DNA of 11,674 nucleotides from NCBI GenBank assembly GCA_016463455.1, contig JAEMRG010000040.1, forward strand, positions 1 through 11,674. Direction: 5' to 3'. Shown piece by piece: positions 1-6,639 of this stretch; position 1 is the stretch's first letter; each line of letters opens with the position of its first letter. The position numbers and the translations under genes were made by a program. The notes beneath the pieces are model-generated. The model was not told where the DNA came from. It saw only the letters and a list, made by a program, of their open reading frames with translations, and did not search any database. This stretch comes from Rhodoferax sp. GTDB lineage: Bacteria; Pseudomonadota; Gammaproteobacteria; Burkholderiales; Burkholderiaceae_C.

Positions 1-116
1 CCGGCTTAGTGGCTTTATCTGCTAATTTCGCGCTATACGGTGATATCAGCGACCGAATGATCAGCCTGGCAGCGGGCTTGGGACCGACTCAAGAAATTTA
101 TTCAATTGCCGATTGA
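1..116 (+). pseudogene. umuC: 3'-truncated fragment of a UmuC-like Y-family DNA polymerase
   Basis: The third forward frame is open from the window edge to a TGA at 114-116 and encodes 37 residues. The stretch VALSANFALYGDISDRM followed by SLAAGLGPTQEIYSI matches the palm region of UmuC-type polymerases (E. coli UmuC has SSNYELYADMSNRVMS and PRVEIYSIDEAF). The resemblance runs up to the start of the catalytic S-I-D-E motif. Here that motif reads S-I-A-D and then stops, so the second catalytic acid, fingers, little finger and beta-clamp-binding regions are missing. An intact protein would run about 300 residues further. The two other forward frames after the stop show nothing like UmuC. I therefore call it a remnant rather than a simple frameshift. 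The 5' part lies outside the window. Identity is by recall of the family, without alignment. Confidence 0.68.
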
Positions 117-140
117 AATAATTACTATTTTTTGCATAAT
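113..140 (+). promoter_or_regulatory. sigma-70-type promoter for the fimT pilin operon
   Basis: TTGAAA (113-118, 5 of 6 to the -35 consensus) is followed after 16 bases by CATAAT (135-140, 5 of 6 to the -10 consensus), in an A+T-rich stretch. Transcription would start near 147, leaving about 20 bases of leader before the ATG at 168. The -35 box includes the stop codon of the umuC fragment. No comparable promoter was seen further down, so this probably drives fimT to pilE. Confidence 0.6.
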
Positions 141-167
141 TCAGCAGACCCAAACCCTGCTGCAAAT

Positions 168-734
168 ATGCAAACCCTCCATCGTCAGTCCGGTATGACG
201 CTGATAGAGCTCATGGTGGCCCTGGCCATCCTGGGCATTTTGCTGGCTATCGGCATCCCGAGTTTGCAAGCCATGAGCGAGACCGAAGCAGTGCGCGGTC
301 ATGTAAATACCTTTTTTAGCACCCTGCGCTACGCACGATCCGAAGCCATTCGCAACCGGGCGCAAGTGGTGATATGCCCCAGTGCCAGCAGCGAAAGCGC
401 CAGCCCCAGTTGCACCACGGCTGACACTGCGCGCTGGCACCAAGGATGGATTGTTTTTGTCAACCGGGATGGCGATAGCAGCTATAGCTATGACGCAAAA
501 AAAGATACCTTGCTACGCGTGCAAGGAGCCATCACCAACAGTGGCGGGATTGAAAAAATAAGCGGTGCAACGCCGAACAAATTGGTATACCGCAATACCG
601 GCATATTGCTTACAGGCGGAACGAGTTCCTTTACCTTCGATGCTACGAGCACGAGCGAGCGTCAAAGAAAACGCGTCTGCATCTCCATGCAGGGACGGGC
701 ACGCATCTCCGCGAGCCTGAACGCCTGCACTTAA
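168..734 (+). CDS. fimT: Type IV pilus minor pilin FimT (GspH/FimT family)
   Basis: Minor pilin of the type IV pilus, a GspH/FimT-family protein of 188 residues. It is inserted in the inner membrane, cleaved and N-methylated by PilD, then built into the pilus or its tip complex. The leader MQTLHRQSG ends in Gly(-1), followed by M10, T, L, I and E14 (Glu+5), then a hydrophobic helix to about residue 33. FimT/FimU features follow: a region like FSTLRYARSEAIRNRAQVV and a Cys-rich C-terminal part. The C-terminal tail has G176-R-A-R179, which matches the GRxR motif reported for DNA-binding FimT proteins. An in-frame TTG at 132 would lengthen the leader to 21 residues, but it lies upstream of the predicted transcription start, so I chose ATG 168. 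The Shine-Dalgarno is weak. First gene of the pilin operon. Confidence 0.9.
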   Translation: MQTLHRQSGMTLIELMVALAILGILLAIGIPSLQAMSETEAVRGHVNTFFSTLRYARSEAIRNRAQVVICPSASSESASPSCTTADTARWHQGWIVFVNRDGDSSYSYDAKKDTLLRVQGAITNSGGIEKISGATPNKLVYRNTGILLTGGTSSFTFDATSTSERQRKRVCISMQGRARISASLNACT

Positions 735-749
735 GCGCTGGCGGTCCCT

Positions 750-1313
750 ATGCTCGACCCCTGCGCAAGCCCTGTACGGGCTCATTTACGGGTACCACGC
801 CAGCATCAAACTGGGGCCTCGCTGCTGGAGGTGCTGATTGCGATGCTGATCATGTCCTATGGCATTAGCGGCATCGCGCTCTTGATGGCCGCGACGCTGC
901 AGCACAGCAAAACATCGATGTACCAACTGGTGGCTCTGCAGACTGCCACCGAGTTGGCAGAATCTATGCGCGCTAACACCGATGGATTTATGGCCGACGC
1001 CTATGGCAAGACCGACAGCTATTCCTCCACCCGTGCCGCAGCCTCCGTACCTAGCTGCGCCGTCCCGACCCGATGCACCAGCGGCGAAATAGCCAGCATC
1101 GATAAAGCGCATCTTGCCAACCGCTTGCGCTTATCGCTACCCGGCGGCGATTTCCAGATGTTGCGCAATGGCAGCCGGGCGGATATTTGGATTCTGTGGA
1201 CGGAGCCGACAAGCGCCGACTCCATGGCATTGCGCTCTGCCAATTGCCTAGCCTCTGCCATCAGCGCTGGCGGCGACCCGCCTCGGTGTCTGTATCTGCG
1301 GGTTGCGCTATGA
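750..1313 (+). CDS. pilV: Type IV pilus modification protein / minor pilin PilV
   Basis: PilV-type minor pilin of 187 residues, a component of the pilus tip/priming complex with PilW, PilX, FimT/FimU and PilY1. The prepilin site is Q-T-G22 then A23-S-L-L-E27, so Gly(-1) and Glu(+5) are kept. Ala at +1 and a 22-residue leader are less common than Phe/Met and a short leader. A hydrophobic helix covers about residues 24-46. PilV-like features are the conserved C...C spacing in CAVPTRC, the LPGG motif and a final C-x-Y-L-R segment. No other in-frame start exists between the fimT stop and the cleavage site, so ATG 750 is fixed. A GGCGG element sits 5 bases before it. The gene starts 15 bases after fimT. 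Its stop overlaps the pilW start as ATGA (1310-1313), suggesting translational coupling. Confidence 0.88.
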   Translation: MLDPCASPVRAHLRVPRQHQTGASLLEVLIAMLIMSYGISGIALLMAATLQHSKTSMYQLVALQTATELAESMRANTDGFMADAYGKTDSYSSTRAAASVPSCAVPTRCTSGEIASIDKAHLANRLRLSLPGGDFQMLRNGSRADIWILWTEPTSADSMALRSANCLASAISAGGDPPRCLYLRVAL

Positions 1314-2224
1314 ACAGACGCGCACAAAGGGCTTACCAAGAGAGCGGCTTTAGCCTGGTGGAGTTGCTTGTTGCCATGGCCATAGGCCTGGTGCTGCTGG
1401 GAGCCATACTGTCCATCTCTATGGGCACCAGCTTGGCAGCCCGCCAAAGTCAGACCGTGAGCCGCATGGCGGAGGACGCTTCCATCGCGCTGGAGACCCT
1501 GGCGCGCCATATCCGCATGGCCGGTTACAGCCAGCCCATTTTGATGGTTGGGCGCAATGCCGCCACTGTCGACGGACACATAGTGCAGCTAGTGGACAGC
1601 AACTTGGCAGGAGCCGGTTTGAAGGGATGCGACGGCGGCTTTAGCAGCACAAGTGCCGCTTGGGACGCGCTCACATGCACCAACGCAAGCACCGAGCCCG
1701 ACGACATTGCGCTGCGTTACGAGGGCGATAGCTTCAATACCGAAGCGGCCGGCGGCAAAAACGCCTCCGACTGCCTTAGCCAAGGTGTCCTGAAAAACGC
1801 CATTTCCGCAGTGAATAGCAGTATGCAATTTGCCCTGGTCGAGTCGCGGTTTTTTATCAGTTCCAACAAGGAGCTTAGCTGTGCAGGTAACGGCAACGCT
1901 GCCTTCACAGCACAGCCCCTGGTCAGTGGCGTGGAGTTTATGCGCGTGCGTTACGGCATTGCCAGCGACAGTACCAGCAGCCAGGTGGTGCGCTTTGCCA
2001 CCGCTAATGAGGTCAATGCCCTGGGCGGAAACTCCGACCAGAACTGGGCTCGGGTGGTGGCGGTGCGCATTTGCCTACAAATGCTCAGCGCGAGTCAAGA
2101 CCAGGGCAAAGCAGTGGACTACCTCAACTGCGACGGCGTCCTCACCCGGCCGTCCGACAAATTTTTGCACCGCACATTCAGCACGACGGTGAGTTTGCGT
2201 AACCGTGCAGGAATTGCACAATGA
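1310..2224 (+). CDS. pilW: Type IV pilus minor pilin PilW
   Basis: PilW-type minor pilin of 304 residues, within the usual length for the family. The leader ends in E-S-G13, followed by F14-S-L-V-E18 (Glu+5) and a hydrophobic helix to about residue 37. Downstream are typical PilW features: an ARHIRMAGY segment after the helix, a DDIALRYEGD segment in the globular domain, and a late GVEFMRVRYGI strand. It belongs to the pseudopilin-like tip complex that primes pilus assembly. The reading frame is open further upstream to 1187, but that part lies inside pilV and precedes the prepilin leader. The ATG at 1310, in ATGA overlap with the pilV stop, is the natural start. Its own stop overlaps pilX in the same way. 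Confidence 0.9.
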   Translation: MNRRAQRAYQESGFSLVELLVAMAIGLVLLGAILSISMGTSLAARQSQTVSRMAEDASIALETLARHIRMAGYSQPILMVGRNAATVDGHIVQLVDSNLAGAGLKGCDGGFSSTSAAWDALTCTNASTEPDDIALRYEGDSFNTEAAGGKNASDCLSQGVLKNAISAVNSSMQFALVESRFFISSNKELSCAGNGNAAFTAQPLVSGVEFMRVRYGIASDSTSSQVVRFATANEVNALGGNSDQNWARVVAVRICLQMLSASQDQGKAVDYLNCDGVLTRPSDKFLHRTFSTTVSLRNRAGIAQ

Positions 2225-2778
2225 AAAACCTGCAGGATGTGCTTATGGGTCATCGGCAAGCGCCGCGCGAAGATGGCTTCGTCTTGCTGCTGGTCTTGAC
2301 CATTTTGGTGGTGCTCTCGGGCGCAGCCATCTGGGCGGCCAAGGCGACGCTATCTACAGAGCAGGTCGCCACTCATTTTCGTATGAACGTGGTCGCTCAT
2401 GAATTGGCCGAGCTCGCCTTGCGTTATTGCGAAGATGGCGTCATGAAGAACGACACGTTTTTGATAATTCTGCCGCTTCCCCTTGATGCCGCCAGCGGCG
2501 CAATGCCCCAGGCCTGGTCTAATTTAGCCCACTGGACCGCGAGCCCGAGCCAAGTCAATGCCGTGCCCGCAGCACAATTGCAGGACGCCCTTGGCGCTAG
2601 CCCCGCCACCGCTCCGGTCTGCATGATTGAAGAAATGCGCTTAGTGCCTATTGATATGCAGCGCGTCCAAGCTTTTCTCATCACTGCACGTGGCTTTTCG
2701 CAAGACTATCAAGAAGCCAGCGACGGCGCCATCACATCAGGCACCGACGCCTGGGTTCAATCCATGATCCGTTTTTAG
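2221..2778 (+). CDS. pilX: Type IV pilus minor pilin PilX
   Basis: PilX-like minor pilin of 185 residues, counterpart of the GspK-type tip pseudopilin. Residues 16-19 (R-E-D-G) form the cleavage site, followed by F20-V-L-L-L24 and a hydrophobic helix to about residue 41. Position +5 is Leu instead of Glu. This is normal for PilX/GspK proteins, which are thought to sit at the tip and need no salt bridge to a preceding subunit. After the helix, ATLSTEQVATHFRMNVVAHE is the segment in which PilX proteins carry a conserved Q/E-rich helix. The rest is weakly conserved, so the name depends partly on gene order. The start overlaps the pilW stop by 4 bases (ATGA, 2221-2224). An AGGGGG overlapping the pilX stop serves pilY1 next. 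Confidence 0.82.
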   Translation: MKNLQDVLMGHRQAPREDGFVLLLVLTILVVLSGAAIWAAKATLSTEQVATHFRMNVVAHELAELALRYCEDGVMKNDTFLIILPLPLDAASGAMPQAWSNLAHWTASPSQVNAVPAAQLQDALGASPATAPVCMIEEMRLVPIDMQRVQAFLITARGFSQDYQEASDGAITSGTDAWVQSMIRF

Positions 2779-2787
2779 GGGGCCGGT

Positions 2788-4269
2788 ATGCGTTCACCCT
2801 ATCGCTTTACCTACCTGGCATTTCTCTGGACCTTGATGGCGGGGGCGATGCAGCAGGCAGTCGCACAAGCACTCCCATTGCATGCTTCATCGCTTGGGTC
2901 TCCCGGCAGCGAGCCACTGCTGGTGTCGGATCAAGAAGACGCGATGTATGATTTTTTACCTCCTCCCTCATCGGGCACACGGGGCAACTATCGACAATTT
3001 TTACAGCAAAAGAAGAAGTGCCGTGCCCAGAGTTTTGTGGGTATTGATGGGCCCTGGATAGAGGCCGACATCTATGACAGCCGCATCGCCACCAGTGCAA
3101 CAGTTACGGGTTGGCGTAAGCTGCTTATTGGGAGCAGTGCTGCGGGCGCGCCTAAGCTTTTTGCCATCAATGTGCCGGTGCCTTCAGAGGGTGATTCCAA
3201 TGCTAGCTATGCGCCGGGCGCTGCTGATATTTTGTGGGAGATAAGCAGCAGCGATCGCCATTTTGCGGATTTGGGGGCGGTATTGCAAAAGCCCTCCGTA
3301 GGCATGATGCGCGATGGCACCTGGGTGGTGATCCTGGGCAATGGCGCTGTGGACAAGAAGGGCAAGGCCAAGCTGTTTATCATCAACGCGCTGACCGGAG
3401 CCTTCATTCAATCCATCGCCCTACCTGGCAGCGCAAACAATGCTCTGGGCGGCGTGCGCCTGTTGCTCGATAGGCAGCGCCAAATCACAGCTGCCTATGC
3501 GGGCGATTTACAAGGAAACCTGTGGAAGTTTGACTTTTCAAGTGCGCGCCGGTCGGATTGGGGGCTGGCATTTGGCAACACCGCGCTCTACCAGGCTAAA
3601 GATGCGGCAGACCAAGTGGAGCCGATTACCGCAAGCCCTAGCTATGTGGCGCATCCGCAAGGCGGCAACTTGGTGTTGTTTGGGACGGGCAGCTCACTTG
3701 ACAGTGCGCACGCTAGCAGCCATCCAGTGCAAAGCCTCTATGGGCTGTGGGACAAAGTCCTTACCGGCCAGCAGTCTGGCGCAGTAGCGGATGCTATTTC
3801 CACCCAGTCTTCCGGTTCGGCGGCCTCAGGCGCCAGCAGCAAACTGGTACAACAAACCCTGTCCACCCTAAGCGGCACGCCCTTCTACCGGGCGAGCATG
3901 CATGCAGTGAACTACAGCGATAAGCGTGGCTGGTTTATCCGCTTGGACAAGCGGCCGAGCGCTTTGCATCTTGCATCTTTACCCCCGCTGGCAGTGAGTA
4001 GAGTGACTTTTCAGGCGCGCTCCCCCATGGACGATGTAGCCAGTGCCTCTGCACCGCGTCCAGGTAAATCGCATAGCTTTGTGCTCAATCCATTTACAGG
4101 CAGTGCAGTGTCCACGGCGCCTACATGGGACGCCAATGGCGAAGGCGCACTGCGCAGCGCAAGCGTCCAGACCAGCGCCGCTGGCGCAAAGATGTGGCTG
4201 CGACGCAGCTGGCGTCAAATCATGAACCGCCCTGTGCCTGGCACGATCACCCCTACGGGCGGCAGCTAA
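2788..4269 (+). CDS. pilY1: Short PilY1-like pilus tip protein (propeller domain only)
   Basis: PilY1/PilC-type pilus-biogenesis factor of 493 residues, expected at the pilus tip or outer surface. PilY1 proteins usually have about 1000-1300 residues, with an N-terminal von Willebrand A half and a C-terminal beta-propeller. This one has a signal peptide (residues 1-26, cut after AVA) and then matches only the propeller. The matching elements in order are VGIDGPWIEAD (family 'VDG.P..AD'), WRKLLIGSSAAGA, DGTWVVILGNGA, AKLFIINALTG, YAGDLQGNLWKFD (237-249), VLFGTG and QSLYGLWD. The loop before YAGDLQGN, normally a DxDxDGxxD-type calcium site, reads L226-L-D-R-Q-R-Q-I-T234 and keeps one acid. The start is supported by AGGGGG at 2777-2782. 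The frame is uninterrupted, so it is a short form rather than an obvious pseudogene. Confidence 0.82.
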   Translation: MRSPYRFTYLAFLWTLMAGAMQQAVAQALPLHASSLGSPGSEPLLVSDQEDAMYDFLPPPSSGTRGNYRQFLQQKKKCRAQSFVGIDGPWIEADIYDSRIATSATVTGWRKLLIGSSAAGAPKLFAINVPVPSEGDSNASYAPGAADILWEISSSDRHFADLGAVLQKPSVGMMRDGTWVVILGNGAVDKKGKAKLFIINALTGAFIQSIALPGSANNALGGVRLLLDRQRQITAAYAGDLQGNLWKFDFSSARRSDWGLAFGNTALYQAKDAADQVEPITASPSYVAHPQGGNLVLFGTGSSLDSAHASSHPVQSLYGLWDKVLTGQQSGAVADAISTQSSGSAASGASSKLVQQTLSTLSGTPFYRASMHAVNYSDKRGWFIRLDKRPSALHLASLPPLAVSRVTFQARSPMDDVASASAPRPGKSHSFVLNPFTGSAVSTAPTWDANGEGALRSASVQTSAAGAKMWLRRSWRQIMNRPVPGTITPTGGS

Positions 4270-4325
4270 GCGGGATAAAGACTCTGTCACGCTTTTCATC
4301 ACCCATTTCTTCACGAAAAATTCTT

Positions 4326-4784
4326 ATGAAACAACACGGCTTTACCTTGATCGAACTCATGATCGTTCTTGCCATCGTCGGCATTCTGGGGGCCATCGCG
4401 ATTCCCAGCTACCAGGAATCGGTGCGCAAGTCTCGGCGCGCAGAGGCGCGTGCGCAGTTGCTGGAAGTGGCCCAGTACATGCAGCGTTTTTATTCGCACA
4501 ACGACAGTTTTGCAAACACCAAGGCGGGACTAGCGGGCACGGTGCCGGGCGAGTTGGCCATGGTGCCGCGCCATGCTGCCTCGGGCTCGCAAAGCTATGA
4601 CATCAGCTTTTGCGCACCGGCAGCAGGTAGCAATAATCCGGGTTTGAGCACTTTCAAAATCCAGGCGGTGCGTAAGAGCGGTGGCCCGATGGAGGGTGAT
4701 AAGTGCGGCGACTTCACCTTAGAACATACCGGCGCGCGCGGCCTGCTCAATGCCACAGACAGCGCTTCGAATTGCTGGCGCTAA
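4326..4784 (+). CDS. pilE: Type IV pilus minor pilin PilE
   Basis: PilE-type minor pilin of 152 residues closing the operon. A five-residue leader MKQHG is followed by F6-T-L-I-E10 and the classical pilin helix (ELMIVLAIVGILGAIAIPSY). The globular part carries C96, C127 and C150. A CGDFTLEHTGARG...NCW pattern near the C-terminus forms the D-loop and is typical of PilE minor pilins. ATG 4326 is the only start that leaves a normal short leader; the open frame upstream to 4125 runs inside pilY1. The Shine-Dalgarno is poor. It lies 56 bases after pilY1 and is convergent with cobT, with a gap of 33 bases in which I see no convincing terminator. It is called a minor rather than major pilin because of its operon position. 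Confidence 0.9.
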   Translation: MKQHGFTLIELMIVLAIVGILGAIAIPSYQESVRKSRRAEARAQLLEVAQYMQRFYSHNDSFANTKAGLAGTVPGELAMVPRHAASGSQSYDISFCAPAAGSNNPGLSTFKIQAVRKSGGPMEGDKCGDFTLEHTGARGLLNATDSASNCWR

Positions 4785-4817
4785 TCGCGCTTTGCCCAGG
4801 CTGCGTTAAAGCATGGC

Positions 4818-6629
4818 TTATGGACGGCTGGAGCGCGCCATCAAGGCAAGCACATCGCCCAAGGCTTGCGCCGCAGTTTGGTTTTGCAAGTCAAGCACCG
4901 TGCTACGCGTGAAAAAGGCACTGAGGTCCAGGCCCAGCCCCACGGCGCACAGCCCGATAGCGGCTTCACGCTCCAACTGGCGCGCCACATGCTGCAAATC
5001 GCGGTCCAGGTAATGCGTGTCATTGGCCAGCACGGTAGCGCCATCCATGGGGCTGCCATCGGAAAACACCACCAGCATGCGGCGCTCTGTCTCTTGCGCG
5101 CGCAAACGCTCTGCCGCCCAGCGCAAGGCTTCGCCGTCTACACACTCTCTAAATAGGTCGGGTTTCAGCATGGCCGCCAGGCCCGGCTTGCTGCGGCGCC
5201 ATGGCTGGCCGCTTTCTTTGAACACCATATGGCATAGCTCATTGAGCCGGCCCGGCTGCGCCGGCTTGCCGGCACGGCGCCAATCACGCATCACGCGTCC
5301 ACCGTTCCAGGAGTTGGTGGTGTAGCCCAGCACCTCGGTGGCCACCCCCGCCATATCCAGGGCACGGGTCAACAAGTCCACCAAGGGCGCTAGTTTTTCC
5401 ATGTGCTGCTTCATGGAGCCTGAGCAGTCGAGCAACAAAGTCAGGGCGACATCGGCGCGCGCTGCACTATGGGGCAGGCGAAACACGCTTTGCTCGTCCG
5501 GCTTGGCCACCATTTGCGCCAAGCGCCGACCGTCGATATAGCCGCTGTCTTGCGCGCTGTCCCAGCCATCTATCTGCGGCAAGGCCAGCAAAGTCTGCAA
5601 GCGCCGGGCCAGGCGTGCCGCACTGACGCCGCATGCGCGCACGCTGAGGTCTAATTGGCCGCGCAGTTCCTGCAATTGCGCCTGGCGCACCAAGTCGCTA
5701 GCGCGTATTTCGCGGTCGTAGCGGGTGCTAAATACGCGGTAGCTATGGGCGGCGCCCTGCTGCGCGTGGCGCGCCTCCAGGGCGCTGGCAAAACCGCTTT
5801 CCTCACCGGGCTCAAAGTCCACCCAAATTTGCAACCAGGCATCCTCCTCCTCGCTGTCCTCGGGCGCCATCTTGGCAGCGCGGTCAGCAGCTTGCAGCGC
5901 GCCGTCTGCCAAATCAGCGACCACTTGGGCAATGGCCAGCGCATGCTGCGCATAAGCCCTCTGGTCAAAACGGCTGCGGCGCAAAGCGGCCAAAGCGTGG
6001 CCAATATGCGGCACCAGACCAAAGCGGGTGGCTTCGAGCAGCTCTTCCAAAACACCATCGACCGGCTCGCCGGTCACGCGCGCGCGACTAATTTGCGCGA
6101 CGGTCAGCAATAGCAGCCCTTGTGCTGACTCGTGTAAACGCGCGCTGACGAAGGCCTGCGACCAGGCGGCAAAGCGCGCCGACATATTGCTGCGAACGCC
6201 CGGCCACTGCGCGGGCACAAGTGACTCGACGCGGTATTGCTCCAACACATCAAAAACGCGCCGCGCCATAGGCCGTTCGGGCCTCAGCTGGCGGTGCAGC
6301 AGCGCATCGCTGAAACGCAGCCGCAGCGCAATACCGTCGGCTGCGCCGCGAAAAGAAATCACGTTTGCCGATTCCGACAGTGGGGCATGTGCTTCGCCAG
6401 ACGAGGCCACCGGCCACGCTTGCTCATCAGACTGCGGCTTGAATTGCGCCTGCGGATGCAAATGCGGCGCAAAGCTGGGCAAAGCGCTATCTCCAGCGTA
6501 CCAATGCGGGCCGCGTGTATGAACCTCGGGCCGGGCGCTCAGGGCGCGCAAGGTGGCGGCGCACAATGCGTCCAGGCCTTGCTGCCTGCGCACTTGCGCT
6601 TGTACGGTTGAGACGGGGTCCGCGCCCAT
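4818..6629 (-). CDS. cobT: Cobaltochelatase subunit CobT (von Willebrand A protein)
   Basis: Probable CobT subunit of the aerobic, ATP-dependent cobaltochelatase CobNST, which inserts cobalt into hydrogenobyrinic acid a,c-diamide in the cytoplasm during cobalamin synthesis. It has 603 residues, close to the roughly 630 of the known Pseudomonas denitrificans protein. The N-terminal half is a CobT-type domain. A short acidic linker (EDSEEED and neighbours, about residues 254-275) precedes the C-terminal von Willebrand A domain. That domain has the MIDAS motif D401-C-S-G-S405, a YTTNSWNGG segment and FSD524GSPMDG. The stretch after the MIDAS (TEVLGYTTNSWNGG, then KPGLAAMLKPDLFREC) is very like CobT. 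An upstream ATG at 6668 would overlap cobS by 29 bases. ATG 6629 leaves 10 bases after the cobS stop and is preferred, though its Shine-Dalgarno is weak. Confidence 0.87.
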   Translation of the reverse strand: MGADPVSTVQAQVRRQQGLDALCAATLRALSARPEVHTRGPHWYAGDSALPSFAPHLHPQAQFKPQSDEQAWPVASSGEAHAPLSESANVISFRGAADGIALRLRFSDALLHRQLRPERPMARRVFDVLEQYRVESLVPAQWPGVRSNMSARFAAWSQAFVSARLHESAQGLLLLTVAQISRARVTGEPVDGVLEELLEATRFGLVPHIGHALAALRRSRFDQRAYAQHALAIAQVVADLADGALQAADRAAKMAPEDSEEEDAWLQIWVDFEPGEESGFASALEARHAQQGAAHSYRVFSTRYDREIRASDLVRQAQLQELRGQLDLSVRACGVSAARLARRLQTLLALPQIDGWDSAQDSGYIDGRRLAQMVAKPDEQSVFRLPHSAARADVALTLLLDCSGSMKQHMEKLAPLVDLLTRALDMAGVATEVLGYTTNSWNGGRVMRDWRRAGKPAQPGRLNELCHMVFKESGQPWRRSKPGLAAMLKPDLFRECVDGEALRWAAERLRAQETERRMLVVFSDGSPMDGATVLANDTHYLDRDLQHVARQLEREAAIGLCAVGLGLDLSAFFTRSTVLDLQNQTAAQALGDVLALMARSSRP

Positions 6630-6639
6630 GCTAGCTTTT

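Noticed and set aside
497..503. Run of seven A within fimT as a phase-variation tract
   Set aside because: Seven A encoding Lys-Lys is short and common; no other sign of phase variation in the operon.
1019..1579. 186-codon open frame on the - strand across pilV/pilW
   Set aside because: It is antisense to two well-recognised pilins, resembles no family, and its composition is that expected of a shadow frame.
2278..2292. Missing Glu at +5 in PilX as a defect
   Set aside because: PilX and GspK proteins often lack this Glu because they sit at the tip, so it is a family feature rather than a mutation.
4785..4817. GCTTT...AAAGC inverted repeat between pilE and cobT as a bidirectional terminator
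   Set aside because: A stem of five bases with a long loop and no T-run; too weak to call.
5246..5282. GC-rich CCGGC/GCCGGC repeats inside cobT as a hairpin or REP element
   Set aside because: They fall in coding sequence and come from Pro/Ala/Gly/Arg codons; no repeat of the unit elsewhere in the window was noticed.
5655..6113. 152-codon forward frame inside cobT
   Set aside because: It is antisense to the CobT N-terminal half, which is clearly coding; no start signal or family match.
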